Below, in pieces: positions 50,465 through 63,640 of a DNA stretch of 64,000 bases. The DNA is from Artemia franciscana (taxonomy: Eukaryota > Arthropoda > Branchiopoda > Anostraca > Artemiidae), in NCBI RefSeq assembly GCF_032884065.1, contig NW_027063679.1:1-64000 (forward strand), in the 5' to 3' direction. The position numbers and the translations under genes were made by a program. The notes below the pieces were generated by a model. The model saw nothing but the letters and a program-made list of their open reading frames with translations, did no database searches and was not told the origin of the DNA. Position 1 is the first letter of the stretch. Each line of letters starts with the position of its first letter.

Positions 50465-50931
50465 AATATGAAAAAAACTTCGTTTTCTTAAAGAGTTAAA
50501 GAGGCTGCGTCTCAAAGTCGAACCTTAAAACGTACAGGAATTAGAAGAGGCAGTTGGGGGGCTGCCGCCCCCCAAACCCCCAGCTTTTAAAGACTCTTTT
50601 GTACAGGTTTTTTGTTTTTTTGCTAACCCCCAGCTCTTGGCTTCGGAAAAGCCCTCTTTTAATTAACAAAAAATTGAAATGAATGAATAATAGAATAACT
50701 TCGAAAAATGTTAAACACAAGAGGACAGGAGAACCATTGCGCCGAAACTAGTAATTAGTAACAATGAAGTCCCCCCCCAAAAAAAAAACCTGTACAAAAG
50801 AGTCTTTAAAAGCTGGGGGTTTGGGGGGCGGCAGCCCCCCAACTGCCTCTTCAAATTCCTGTACGTTTTAAGGTTCGACTTTGGGACGCAGCCTCTTTAA
50901 CTCTTTAAGAAAACGAAGTTTCTTTCATATT
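50465..50931. repeat. Foldback with arms of about 147 bp
   Basis: Left arm 50465-50611 and right arm about 50784-50931 are near-perfect reverse complements (AATATGAAA outer end, GTCGAACCTTAAAACGTACA, GGGGGGCTGCCGCCCCCC, CAGCTTTTAAAGACTCTTTT). The spacer is about 170 bp. Non-coding, MITE- or foldback-like. Confidence 0.9.
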
Positions 50932-51186
50932 ATTTCTGTACGTTTTTCTACAATCCATGGTGGATGTAATTTAATAATTCCTGTACTCCTCGTACAGGAA
51001 TTAGGAGAGGAACTTGGGTGGCTGCTGCCCCCCCCCCCCGCTTTTAAATCATTGTATAAAATAGAAAAAAAATAGATAGAATGACCGAAATGTTTCTTTT
51101 GCTCATAAGAAGCTAATATTCTGTTATCTCTCAAATGATAAGCTGTCCAGGTGTTATCAAAATTTTTTTGATGTTGTGAAAAAAAA

Positions 51187-51259
51187 CCGCTCGTAAGGGA
51201 CTTGAACCCTTGACCCGAGGATTAAAAGTCTCACGCTCTACCAACTGAGCTAATAACTT
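51187..51259 (-). pseudogene. tRNA-Lys(TTT)-like sequence
   Basis: The minus strand reads TAGCTCAGTTGGTAGAGC (D-arm, A box), a CTTTTAA anticodon loop (TTT), and a perfect T-arm AAGGG-TTCAAGT-CCCTT (B box), followed by GAGCGG and a run of T that could end pol III transcription. The anticodon stem is imperfect and the acceptor halves (AAGTTAT and ACGAGCG) do not pair, so I call it a tRNA-derived pseudogene or SINE head. Confidence 0.75.
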
Positions 51260-51353
51260 GCATGTGTGTAAATATAACTTCTCAATAGCTTTTAAAAATT
51301 TCAAATTAACATGGGCTCTTATGGAGAGAAATCCGTTAATTAAATAGCTAATG

Positions 51354-51770
51354 GGTGGTTTCTGGAAAACAGGGAAGTAGTTATCGGATCAAGCTGAAAT
51401 TTCGCGGATAAGCTCCTGGGCCGTAGGAGACCTTAACTTGTGAATTTCAGCCCGATCGGACAACGTTAAAAGGGGTGGGGGGGTTGGAGGGTCGAAACTT
51501 TCGGGGGGTTAAGATTTTCCTACGAAACTTTCCAGGAAAATTACTCGGAGAATTCCGCATCGAATGAGTCTTCGTACACCCAGATCCGATGTCGGATGTG
51601 ACCTGTAGGCGTCTAGGAAAAAAAAGTAAATGAATTTTAAGTGGCTATGCGTGGTTTCTGGAAAACAGGGAAGGAGTTATCGGATCAAGCTGAAATTTCG
51701 CGGATAAGCTCCTGGGCCCTAGGGGACCTTAACTTGTGAATTTCAGCCCGATCGGACAACGTTAAAGGGG
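51354..51770 (+). repeat. Direct repeat pair, unit about 120 bp
   Basis: GTGGTTTCTGGAAAACAGGG followed by AAGCTGAAATTTCGCGGATA, AGCTCCTGGGCC and TTTCAGCCCGATCGGACAAC occurs at about 51354-51475 and again at 51650-51766 with few changes, about 296 bp apart. Confidence 0.9.
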
Positions 51771-52014
51771 GGCTTGGGTTGACAGGTCGAAACTTTCGGC
51801 CATATTTTCCCCATGAAGGAAAAGTTGGAGGGGGATGAAATTTTGCAGGTTTCTTAGTTGGAGCTCGGGCTACGAAATGAATCCCTCCCCATCCGTCTGC
51901 GACCACTGGAACCGAAGATCGCTTAACATTGTCGTGTGTCGCCTCTTTATAGAGGCACGAGTGTGCCTCCTTGATTACCAAAAATTTACCTTATTTATAA
52001 TTTGACCCCTCCTT

Positions 52015-52562
52015 AAACAACCAAGAGAGATAAAACTCTACAAAAAGAAAACTTCAAACGAGACGACGGCCAGTAGAATTGAAAGACTAAAACAACGCGG
52101 ATATTTCGCCTGTAGCCAAACAAGGCGTCCTCAGCACAAGATAAAAAGAAAACTAAACTAAAAACAAATAAAACCACCACAAATAATAATAAATGCAATT
52201 GTCGCTACTTATCCACGTAGGGAAAAGCAGCTATTTGAGTTACTTCAATGAGAATCAAAGAGCAACTGAGGAAAAATTATGAAAATTGAAACTTAGTTAA
52301 TTATTCTGTTGCGAAATAATCCTCTTGTAAGCTAACATTGCAGCAACTCTTTTAGGTCTAAAAGAGTTGGGTTTTAGCTTACAAGTTGGGTTTTAGGTTT
52401 TAGGTTTTTAGATTAGTTTTCTTTTAATTTTCTATCTTGTGCTGAAGACGCCTTGTTTGGATACAGGCGAAATATCCGCGTTGTTTTAGTCTTTCAATTC
52501 TACTGGCCGTCGTCTCGTTTGAAGTTTTCTTTTTGTAGAGTTTTATCTCTCTTGGTTGTTTA
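52015..52562. repeat. Inverted-repeat element, second copy
   Basis: Counterpart of 12013-12560, arms and hammerhead-like core retained. Confidence 0.85.
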
Positions 52563-54315
52563 TTGTCATGTCTGGCCAGTTCGGCTTAAGAACTTTCGAC
52601 CCCTCCTTCACCACGAAAGCCCAATGATACCTCTCCCTCAAAGAGCCCGCCCGGCATATATTAAGGAGCATCATATATAATATCTATATAAATAAAAAAT
52701 TAATTCTTTATTCAATAAACTTTACGTAAAAACAAAAAGAAGCCGAATCCTGTTTTATAGGGAACAGAATCAGTAGTATATCCATGAAGAGGAGCTGATC
52801 AAAGTACGCAAATAACTGGAAAATAATTTAAAAAAAAAATATAAAGATAGAAAGGTAGATATAACATAGAGACGGAGAAAATAAAAAGTGAGAGATAGAG
52901 AAAATGTAAGGGGCAATGCTAATGAAACTTTATAAGTTAATCATACAACACCTAATATTCAATCCTTGATAGGAAATTGCATTATGAGCTTTCTGATTGC
53001 AATGCGCCCAAAATGCTGTGACAGCCCTACTCCCCTTACTAATAAGGGCCGAGCCCTTGTGCATATATTACTAATAGAAATAACTTTCTATTTGACATGA
53101 CCTATTTTAATTAGGATTGTAGATTAACATAGACTATTGCAGTTTTCCAATACATCCTTTTATTTATCATACAAGCAAACAAATATCCAATATCTAATAG
53201 ATTAATTTTGATTCGTTGAAGCATAAATTAATCCCCTGCAGAAATCTTAAAACCAGTCACTGCCCGAGTCTTTTTTTGATTTTTACAGAAACAGGTAACA
53301 AGTCTGTTGAGCAGCCTTGAGGCCAAACACTGGGCCTAGTATTGCCAAAAAGAGATCAATCCACTGCTCTAACACAGGGTCAACAAACTAATAGTCAAGT
53401 CAAAATTAAAACGAACAGAAATTCTACAAACAGAAGGTTTGCTACTGGCTACTGCAACCCCTACCCTCCATCAATAGACCTTCTAAAGATTAACGCGTCA
53501 TTTGCACTCTACTGAAACCATTATCTTTTTGTAAATACAACATAAAAAATAAAGAATAAAATCTAGAATCTTGAATTGTGGAAATTTCTATGAATGGATT
53601 TGAAACATTAAGTTTATTTTCATCAGTTCTTTCCAATCATATTGAATACTATGGTTATCTTATTTTGTTTCCACTTTTCAATTATATTTCGAAAAATTAA
53701 ACCACACTGTTCAAAACATATGTAGTTTTCAATAAAAAAAACAAATTGCACAATATCTTTTAGAAATTAAGCTGGGGTGAGGGTATTCAAACTTCTATTT
53801 GTCGTAATTAATACTTGTTTCGAGTATGAAATAATTGTTCATTTTAGTTTCTTATTGTTTGAGGATTTTTACTGCTCCTCTTAAGTTTTAATACGACTCT
53901 TTACTTTTCCTTGAAAAACTCCCTTTTAGCAAGTTTAATATTTAAATTAATTACTGGAAAAGACTTCTTGAAATTCTGTTAACTATTTTTCATTGATAAT
54001 ATTTTTCCCCATTGAGTTTAACAGTAGATCATTTTTAACAAGTCAGTTAAAAATCTATATAAGTGAGGAAACTGAATAAACAAATAATGAAAATTAAAAG
54101 AGCTCAAAGCATCAATTAAACCAAACTCAGAGCCTCACACAAAAAGGCCAAGAGGCAACTGGATTTAAAAATCCCAACTGAAAATAAAACAGAAAATTCA
54201 GATGCGAACAATCCATTTTGTATATCTGGTCACATATTAGACTTAGGTTTATCTGACCTCTTTGAATTCTATTTATTAACTGTATTATCAACTGATTTCG
54301 ATAAAGAAACACACC

Positions 54316-54545
54316 ACTATTATTGCTAGTGACTTTTGATTAGGAGTATGAGCTAAGAACGTGTGGCCTTTTCACAGCCAATCTCAGAACATACAGAAAC
54401 ACAGTACTATTATTGCTAGTGGCTTTTGTTAATGGGTACGAGCTATGAACGTGCGGCCTTTTCAAGGCTGAACTCAGAACGTACGGCCCTTCCAATTCAA
54501 GAATTGGGATTAAGAAACACAACACTATTATTGCTAGTGGGTTTT
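54316..54545 (+). repeat. 208-bp unit, single copy
   Basis: Counterpart of the tandem pair at 14314-14750, here with one unit. Confidence 0.85.
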
Positions 54546-54931
54546 GATTAGGAATACAAACTAGGAACGTATGGGCTTATCCTCACTTTTGGTCTGAAGA
54601 ACCTCTCACGAAGAGTGGAAAATATGAATCCAAAATGAACCATTTAAGGCTTCAGAGAAAACAGAAGAAGCTCTTATAAAATCAATTCTTTTTAATACAA
54701 GCGCAAATTCGCATGATATAGAAAAATTCGGAGAAGTTGGAGTCGTCTTTGTTTGTCTGCAATGCTAATCTTTCGCTGTCAATATAAATTCCTAGAGTAA
54801 ATTCACACGTTTTTAAAGACGAAAATTTTCTACAAACTTTTTCTTTTTGGTTCTTATTGCTTTTGAATTTAGTCATTAATGATATCGGCAAAAAAAATTA
54901 AAAACCACAAAACACATATTATTGCTATTGA

Positions 54932-54933
<2 letters not shown>

Positions 54934-54963
<30 letters not shown>
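54934..54963. repeat. (TA)n microsatellite, short allele
   Basis: About 30 bp of TA, against 119 bp in copy 1. Confidence 0.95.
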
Positions 54964-54965
<2 letters not shown>

Positions 54966-55005
54966 CCTTGGGCTTAAAAATAAAGCAAACAGATTAGAAA
55001 CTTAC

Positions 55006-55208
55006 CCTACAATGGTAAAAATCACAAGCCCTAGTATAAAATAATTTGTTTGGTAGTAGAGAAGGTTCTGAACAACCCTGTTTCCCCATTTCTCAAAGTC
55101 TTTGAGGTTTGGTACTTGAAATCTAGCAGACTCGAGCAAAAAGTCGTCCAGGGATCTCAGAGGAGATAATTCAATACCATTGTCAGTCTTAGTCGCTGAA
55201 CTTGACAT
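55006..55208 (-). CDS. ARL6IP5: ARL6IP5 exon 1, second copy
   Basis: 203 nt, open, with the acceptor directly before the ATG and donor GG|GTAAG retained. One visible amino-acid change (Met58Ile) in the first hydrophobic stretch. Confidence 0.85.
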
Positions 55209-56554
55209 CTGTAAAAAAAGAAAATAATTTAGTTTGGATTCTGTTACCTTTAGCAAATCTAGATATTACTGTCTTGAGAACTTAAACAGGATAACAAAGC
55301 TTTTTTGATATTATACTATTCATTGTTTTTTATCAAAACAACCCCAATCTTTATTGTTGTGGGTCTAATCCTGGTTATGAATTTCACCAGACTGAGCAAA
55401 ATTGTGTCTGTTATTGTTGTAAACCTCGGCAAATAGAGCAAAACTATTGTTGCACTGTTTTAATCCTTGTTCTAACCAAAACAAACTAAGTGAAAATTTT
55501 GTGGCTTTTGCTCTAATCCTTATTCAAGAAACTAAGCGAAACTTTTCTTGTGGTTCTAATCCTTAATTCTAAGTAGAAATTCGCTGTTCTAATCCCTGCT
55601 TATAACCTCAATAGTCCAGCAAAGGTTTGTTGTTGTTGTTATTCTAATGCTTATTCTAAACCTTGATAGACAAAGGGAAACTTTTATTGTAATTATTCTA
55701 ACCCTTTTTTTTTAACCTTAACAGACTAGGAAAGGATCGTATTGTTGGTGTTGTAATACGTGCACTACCTCCCATAAGACAAAGCAAATATCTCTTCATA
55801 TTTTAATCCTTGTTCTAAACCACATTAGACAAAGCACAACTTTTGTTGTTGTTATTTTGTAAGAAATGCAGATCACAGCTAAAACCATGTCTAATCTTTT
55901 ATTTCATATCATGATATGTTTTGTATTTTTTACACTGCACCTTTTCTATTTTCTTTTGTTTTATTCTCAACAAAATTCACATGATCTTTTGCACATTTAA
56001 ATTGAATAGAAGCTTAAATTTTTCTAAATAAACAATTTCATATAAATAGTCAAAAAAATTTGTTAAGCTACTATACCACTCTCTATGGTGCTTCGTTTGA
56101 GATTCCAATTTTACAAGAAAAGACAAAATTCTTCAATGGAAAATCCTGCCAGGACGACAGTGAATAAACAGGATGTCCCATTTATTTAAATAAAACAAAA
56201 AATTTTCTTGCGACATTCAACATTTTTCATTTATTTTAAATATTTTCTGCGTTTTTTTTTTACAGATTTGATACCTGAACAAAATAAATTTCTTTGTATA
56301 TGCTTCAAAACAGATAGAATTATCTTTCAACTATTCAAAAAATGGATTAACTAACTTTAAAAAGCGCAGGATTACCAGTTGTCACTCTTTTGAATTTTTG
56401 CTACTCTTTCAGATTTATTAAGTGGATACCTTGCTCAAGAGCCTGAATTTAATTTTAGGTCTTGTCAGTTTTAACTACATTCCTAAGTAGGTAAAACAAA
56501 ACCGTACAGGTATGTGAGTTTGAATTTAAATTGCTCTGAAGACAGTTGTTTTTT

Positions 56555-56587
<33 letters not shown>

Positions 56588-58159
56588 TAGAGTGTGTTAC
56601 TTGGTACTAGTGGGTACCACATCATTTTCCATGGAACCACATTATTTTATTTTTTATCATGAGTGTCAAATTGATGTACCCTTTCTTCCAAGACGTGCTT
56701 CTGCTGTCCTGTTAGCTGATAACGAATATTGGTTAATATTATTTCAAACAAATGATACAAAATTATATAGATATATAAAAAAATTACGAACAAATAGAAT
56801 ATAACAAAAGCATATTCTTGTCAAAAAATTCATTAAAAAAAATACTATAATGAAAATGATTGTTTTTTAGATGACATGTTACTAGTTTTATTTTTAGGCT
56901 CGAAATTTTTTTTACCCTTCTAAAAATAGTTTAGTAGCAAAACTTCCAGAACTTCACATATATTGTTAATTGACATCAACAATATTATTTGGCAACAATC
57001 TAGAGTTTTTTTTTTTTTTTTTTTTTTTTTGTAGACTGGTGGAAACTACTGCTACTATTCGCCACCTTGCTATATGCCAAACATTTTCATTTAAAAACAT
57101 CCCCAAAAAATCTAGTATATCTTCCTTTTTTGTTAGTGCCCGGGCATCTGCACTATACTCAACGAAACTCAGAGTAGTTGCCTCGAATACACCAAGTTAA
57201 TCAGATCCCTTTGCTCTTATATACGTTTCAAAGTCGAATAAAAGCACATTGAGCTTTTGCTCGTCTAATCTTTACGCTTTTTCAGTCACTATTTTCCCCT
57301 TCTATTACCCTGATGTTAGGTGTAATGATGTTAGGAATATAAGTATGTCACATTACAAATCGCTTCCATACAACAAAATTGACCCAAAAATTAAAAGGAG
57401 GAGGTGAAATTTGAAAGCTACGGAATAGAAAAATTTCAATAGGAAAATTTTAGACATTTCTTCAAATAATGTTCGTATCAATCCTCATAATCTGCAATTT
57501 GGAACGCAAACAATGTCCTTTGTCTCCAAACACTTCAATGTCCAATTCAATATTTCAACCTCAATTTTTTTTGTACTCAGCAGTTTTGTCTGTATTGTGG
57601 ATAAAATAAATAACCTGTTTGACCGATTTTTTCCGCTTGGCTTTTGGAGGGGAGTATCAGGTTGTTTGAACTTGAATGGATAAGATCTTTGAAAATCACC
57701 CACTTACCCCTATATGACTTAGGCAGCATTCCCTGCCCGGAAGTATTTTCTGCACTTGTCTTAAGACCCAGATTTATGCCTTGTTTATAAAGACAATCGC
57801 AAACATAGTTACACTCCTCTATACTGCTTACAACTAATCAAATATACTCTGAATAATCTAAGTCAGACATTACCTTACAACTCCCATCACCCAGCCTTTT
57901 CTAGGATTGTATGGAAAACAAAGTCCAGACGAAATTCAGAATAATTAACGAATGGCGCAGCCCAACGAGAATCTGCTAAGCTTGCCGTATCAATGACTTC
58001 AAAATATAAATTTAAAATTTCCTTCAGATGGAGAACGTCAAAAATCTATTGTCAATCAGCAGGATCAAAAGTTTCATAATAGTCAATATAACGCTAATCA
58101 TCAATTTACTAAGAACCACTGCCAAAACTACTCAATGATATTAATCAAATACTTAAAAC

Positions 58160-58840
58160 TGCTACTACTACTACTACTACTAGTAGTAGTAGTAACAACT
58201 CACTGCAGCACCAAGTCGCCTGAGGCTAACATATCTACGCACGCTCTTCCTCCATCCCCATTTATTTAAAGCCTCCCTTTTTACACTCTCCCAGGAATTC
58301 CTATTTCCTCTAAGTCTTTCTTTATGACGTCCTCAGACCCAAAAAGAGGACCCCCTGCTTTGGATCACTCATGCTTCAGACCCATATTTGATCTTTGTCA
58401 TCACTGTAGCTTCTAATATTCTAATCTTGGTTTGCAGACTTACATTCCTATTCTTCCAAACTTTTTTAGCTGCGAAAAAAACACCCTGAGCCTTGGCTAC
58501 TCTACTTTTAACATCTTCACTGCTCCCATCGTCTTTACTAATAATGCCATCAAGGTAAGTGAAACTGCCCACCTGATCAATCTCTTCGTTACCCAACGTC
58601 ACCTTTTCATCTTCACTTATTCCTAGCCTTAGCGACTAAGTCTTCTTACCATTAATTTTCAAACCTATTCTAGCACCCGGAAATCCCAAAATCTCTAGAA
58701 GTTAATTCATTTTGCTCTCACTTTCATCTAAGATGCTTAAATCATCAGCATAATTTAAGTCCAGGAGAGTTTTTCCTCCCCGTTTGATTTCGTGGTCTCA
58801 CATTGCCTTTCTTTTACTCCTTAAGACCAACTAACAATAG
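58160..58840 (-). mobile_element. RTE-like LINE relic, second copy
   Basis: Counterpart of 18528-19215 with the same C-terminal motifs (EEIDQVGSFTYLDGIISKD, KVWKNRNVSLQTKIRILEA) and the palindromic (CTA)n(GTA)n tract at its 3' end. Confidence 0.8.
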
Positions 58841-59112
58841 CGTTTACCTTACGTTCAACTCGTTTACAATTATTACTGTATCAGTGCATCCAACCCATGA
58901 TCCTCCCCAAACAAAAACGCAGAGAATTCCATCATATCTTGCTAATTTTCCTATATTTTTCAATTACCTTGCCTTTTAAGTATCTATCTAAATCCCCCCC
59001 CCAAAAAAAATATATGATTGTGCTTACCCACAGCAAAATTTCTAAATCTACACAGAATTTTTTTCTGGGGGGGGGAGGTTCATTTTCACAAACAAGTATT
59101 TGTTAATTTGTA

Positions 59113-60688
59113 TAAGAAGTGGCCCCAAACTTTAGAAAATTTAGTGATTGCAACCACCCACCTACACACACCCCCACCCCCCCCCACCCCCGCCTTCCTT
59201 CGTACATCCCTGACAAACGGGGTGATTTCAGATACCTTAAATACAAGGCAAACCTTTTATGTTTTTGAGATTAGACATTACTGAACTCATTCTAAACGTT
59301 TAACTTCAAGACACACTTTTATTTTGAGACATTTAAGATATATAAATGAGAAATTTTATTCCAAGAATTTAACTAGGACACACAGTAAAATGCAACAACA
59401 AACTCTCTGTTCTAGTAAAAACAAAAGCCAAATGCTTTCCACGTTATAAAAAAGGAAATAAGAAGAAAAACACATTCAGAAAAAAATTTACAAGCTCGCT
59501 TTCTTCATTACAAAAATAATCTTAAAGGTCTCTATTTCAATCAGCTTAAGCAACAGCATAGTGAAGCAAAAAAAGATCCATGCACTTTAAATATTATCTT
59601 TATTTTTAGTGAAGTACTACCTTTTTTGTGATCTTTTAAAAATTAGTTTAACAGAAATACAAAAAAAAAGTGTGACGCACAAAAGACGTTAGAAAAAAAA
59701 GCGAAGAAAAACAATAATAATAATAAAGAAATCTAACAACAGACTTTCAGACAGTTGAAGAACCATTAGTTTAAGAATGTATTTACCAATTTTCATGTAG
59801 AACTTGCACCGTTTACAAAACTATTTGCTATAAACTCAGCAATTTTACAAAATATATGGCTACTCTACTATAATTTTACAAAATATATGGCAACATACTA
59901 TAAGAAGTGGCCCCAAACTTTAGAAAATTTAGTGATTGCAACCACCCACCTTCCCACCCCCCCCCCCCCCCCCCCCGCCTTCCTACGTACATCCCTGACA
60001 AACGGGGTGATTTCAGATACCTTAAATACAAGGCAAACCTTTTATGTTTTTGAGATTAGACATTACTGAACTCATTCTAAACGTTTAACTTCAAGACACA
60101 CTTTTATTTTTAGACATTTAAGATATATAAATAAGAAATTTTATCCCAAGAATTTAACTAGAACACACAGTAAAATGCAACAACAAACTCTCTGTTCTAG
60201 TAAAAACAAAAGCCAAATGCTTTCCACGTTATAAAAAAGGAAATAAGAAGAAAAACACATTCAGAAAAAAATTTACAAGCTCGCTTTCTTCATTACAAAA
60301 ATAATCTTAAAGGTCTCTATTTCAATCAGCTTAAGCAACAGCATAGTGAAGCAAAAAAAGATCCATGCACTTTAAATATTATCTTTATTTTTAGTGAAGT
60401 ACTACCTTTTTTGTGATCTTTTAAAAATTAGTTTAACAGAAATACAAAAAAAAAGTGTGACGCACAAAAGACGTTAGAAAAAAAGCGAAGAAAAACAATA
60501 ATAATAATAAAGAAATCTAACAACAGAGACTTTCAGACAGTTGAAGAACCATTAGTTTAAGAATGTATTTACCAATTTTCATGTAGAACATGCACCGTTT
60601 ACAAAACTATTTGCTATAAACTCAGCAATTTTACAAAATATGTAAAAAATAACTTGGTGTAAATTCACTAATTTAATTTAAAATTAAA
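59113..60688 (+). repeat. 788-bp tandem duplication, only in copy 2
   Basis: GTGGCCCCAAACTTTAGAAA at about 59119 recurs 788 bp later at about 59907, with the following ~780 bp repeated. Copy 1 has this segment once (from about 19484). The two units are nearly identical but differ in the length of the C run and at the junction. Confidence 0.93.
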
Positions 60689-61151
60689 AAATTTACAAAA
60701 TAGCCAGTTATAAATTTACCAGTTTCATCAATTATAATTTAGAAAATAATATGTTACTTAACATAATAAACATATATTACTTATTTTTGTCCAAGAGTAA
60801 CTTCGTAGACCTTAAAGAAATTCGTTTTCATCTCCCTAAATCTTAACGTAAGTTATCAGCAGTGTTTTTACTACAGTACCATATGGTTTTACCATGTTGT
60901 ACTCATACTAGCCTTTTCAAAACTTTCTAAGCTACTGACCAAAAATTATAATTACTACTAGAATTCAAACAACACAAAATGGTAGCCTGGGCCATACCGT
61001 TACAACTTTTTACCTTGAGCACGTAATAGATACTAAGTGAAGTAGCCTTGAGAAGTCAAACGGTCTAACTATTGTCTTGAGTGACCTCCAAAAAGACTTT
61101 GACTTGGGGGATCTAATGACTTTTACAATACCACAACTGTTATAACTAATA

Positions 61152-61627
61152 TATCACTGCAGCACCAAGCCACCCCGGTGGCTTGGTGTTACACATCCTC
61201 CTCCATCCCAGTCTATTGAGAGCTTTACTGCTTAACCTCTCCCATTTGATTTCTATTTCTTTTAATTTTTTTCTTATGGGGTAGAAATTTTTTCTACCCC
61301 ATTGGATGACGCCCTGCTTTTCCGTCTCAGAACAATGACCAAAAAGTACTATCTTTGTTCATTTGTCGTCCTTCATATATAAAAGGTGACATAGCCATGT
61401 CAACCTTTTGTTTATTTTACCCCTAGAAAGTAGAATCAAACCATGTTTCACAGAAATCCAACTGTATGATATAGTTAGTCATACGATTACCAAAAACTAC
61501 CCTTAGACAACTCCTTTGGAAAAATTTAGCAAATAGTCGCCAGCCTTTCGAATCACCCACGTTCACATATTGGCGAAATGCAGATGAAATCCCCGACAGA
61601 TGAAAATCTGTGGACAACTTGTCCGAC
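61152..61627 (-). mobile_element. RTE-like LINE relic with hairpins, second copy
   Basis: Counterpart of 20715-21190; hairpins at 61163-61188 and 61276-61302. Confidence 0.6.
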
Positions 61628-61760
61628 GCTGAAAATATAACTATTCAAATAATCCTCTTGAAATTCTAATCCGTATTCATGCATATAAATCTTAGTCAGT
61701 GATTTATATTGGATCAGTAAACAAATCAACAGAAGTGTTTATTATATAAAAGCTGCAAAT

Positions 61761-63640
61761 CAAACAGTTCGTGGTAACGAACTGTAGTAAGGAGCGATCC
61801 GGCTCAATAGTAACCAAAACTCTAAAAAATTGAATTTTGATATCAATAGCTACATCAAAAGAATCGCATTTTAATGCTGATTTTAAATATATAAGTTTCA
61901 TCAAGTTTAGTCTTACCCATCAAAAGTTACGAGCCTGGGAAAATTTGCCTTATTTAGGAAAATAGGGGGAAACACCCCCTAAAAGTCGTAGGATCTTAAC
62001 GAAAATGACACCATCAGATTCAGCGTATCAGAGAACCCTACTGTAGAAGTTTCAAGCTCCTATCTACAAAAATGTGGAATTTTGCATTTTTTGCCAGAAG
62101 ACAAATCACGGGTGCGTGTTTATTTGTTTGTTTTTTTTTCCCAGGGGTCATCGTATCGACCAAGTGGTCCTAGAATGTCGCAAGAGGGCTCATTCTAACG
62201 GAAATGAAAAGTTCTAGTGCCCTTTTTAAGTGACCAAAAAAATTGGAGGGCATCTAGGCCCCCTCCCACGCTCATTTTTTTCCCAAAGTCAACGGATCAA
62301 AATTTTGAGATAGCCATTTTGTTCAGCATAGTCGAAAATCATAATAACTATGCATTTGGGGGTGACTTACTCCCCCACAGTTCCTGGGGGAGGGGCTGCA
62401 AGTTACAAACTTCAACCAGTTTTTACATATAATAATGGTTATTGGGAAGTGTACAGACGTTTTCAGGGGGATTTTTTTGGTTTTGGGGGTAGGGTTGAGG
62501 GAGGGGGCTATGTGGGAGGATCTTTTCTTGGAGAAATATGCCATGGGGGAAAAAATTCAATGAAAAGGGCGCAGGACGAATCTGGTCACGTTAGAAAAAA
62601 ACGTCAAATTCAGAGCTTAATATACAATACTGGGCGTTCGGAGCCTCTCTATTATGGAGTATAATTTGAAAATAACATAACTATACGAGCGATAAAACAT
62701 ATATACCACAACCATAACTCAACTAACGAAAGAACTGCTAAGAGATAACACAACTATAAAGCGAAAACAGGTGAAAACTAACGGGAAAATAAACGAACTA
62801 AGAGGTGGAAGGGGCCCAGAGAAAAAATATAATCCTTTTTCAATTTTGAGCCTAACTTCCGCAAAGGAGTAATAATGTCAGAAGCCCTGAAATACCGAAT
62901 TATTTTCTTTTCAAACAGTTCGTGGTAAAGAACTGTAGTAAGGGGCGACCCGGCTCAATAGTAAACGGAACTCTAAAAAACGGAATTTTGATGCTAAAAG
63001 ATACATCAAAAGAATCGAATTTTCACGCTGATTCTAAATATATAAGTTCCAATTAATTTAGTCTTTGTCATCAAAAGTTACGAGCCTGAGAAAATTTGCC
63101 CTATTTTGGAAAAAAGGGGGAAACATCCCCTAAAAGTCATAGAATCTTAACAAAAATCACACTATCGCATTCGGCATATCAGAGAATTCTATAGCAAAAA
63201 TTTCAAGCTCCTATCTAAAAAAATGTGGAATTTCATATTTTTTGCCAGAAGACAAATCACGGGTGCGTGTTTATTTGTTTGTTTGTTGTTGTTTTTTTCT
63301 TTTCCCCAGGGGTCATCGTATCGACCAGGTGGTCTTAGAGTGTCGCAAGAGGGCTCATTCTTACGGAAATGAAAAGTTCTAGTGCCCTTTTTAAGTGATA
63401 AAAAAATTGGAGGGCAAATAGGCCCCCTCCCACGCTAATTTTTTTCCAAAAGTCAACAGATTAAAATTTTAAGATAGCCATTTTGTTCCGCATAGTCGAA
63501 AACCATAATAACTATGTCTTTGGGAATGACTTACTCCCCCACAATTCCTGGGGGAGGGGCTGCAAGTTACAAACTTTGACCAGTGTTTACATATAGTAAT
63601 GGTTATTGGGAAGTGTACAGACGTTTTAGCCAAAAAAAAT
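61761..63640 (+). repeat. Two tandem copies of a young repeat, spacing 1,151 bp
   Basis: CAAACAGTTCGTGGTAA.GAACTG opens copies at 61761 and 62912. Both continue through GGCTCAATAGTAA, TACGAGCCTG.GAAAATTTGCC, GACAAATCACGGGTGCGTGT, a poly-T/C tract, AGAGGGCTCATTCT, GCCCCCTCCCACGCT, ATTTTGTTC.GCATAGTCGAA and ATTGGGAAGTGTACAGACGT. The first then has about 450 bp more before the second begins. No coding region was identified. Older relics lie at 33.3 and 41.9 kb. Confidence 0.85.

Larger units (their letters stand above)
50465..51975. mobile_element. 1.5-kb composite insertion present only in copy 2
   Basis: Copy 1 reads GATAATTACC without a break at 11970-11977; copy 2 has 1,511 extra bases there. 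From the left: a foldback (50465-50931), a short hairpin (50976-51002), a tRNA-Lys-like sequence (51187-51259), and two direct copies of a ~120-bp block (about 51354 and 51650). No clear target-site duplication was seen. The left boundary coincides with the outer end of the foldback. Confidence 0.85.
49672..55208 (-). pseudogene. ARL6IP5: ARL6IP5, partial second copy (exons 1 and 2 only)
   Basis: Exon 1 at 55208-55006 and exon 2 at 49913-49672 keep the same splice sites and phases as copy 1. Exon 1 differs by Met58 to Ile. Exon 2 is 242 nt, 24 longer, through an in-frame expansion. No exon 3 is present: the copied block begins inside intron 2, at the N gap. As it stands it cannot encode the conserved C-terminus. 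If this block is the other haplotype of the same locus, the gene is not broken but merely cut by the assembly. Confidence 0.85.
43958..61760 (+). repeat. Large duplicated block, copy 2
   Basis: A direct copy of 5249-21323. It starts at the N gap and ends where a young repeat begins (61761). It differs from copy 1 by the insertion at 50465-51975, the tandem duplication at 59113-60688, one fewer 208-bp unit, a shorter (TA)n, different poly-T lengths, and scattered substitutions. Confidence 0.97.
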
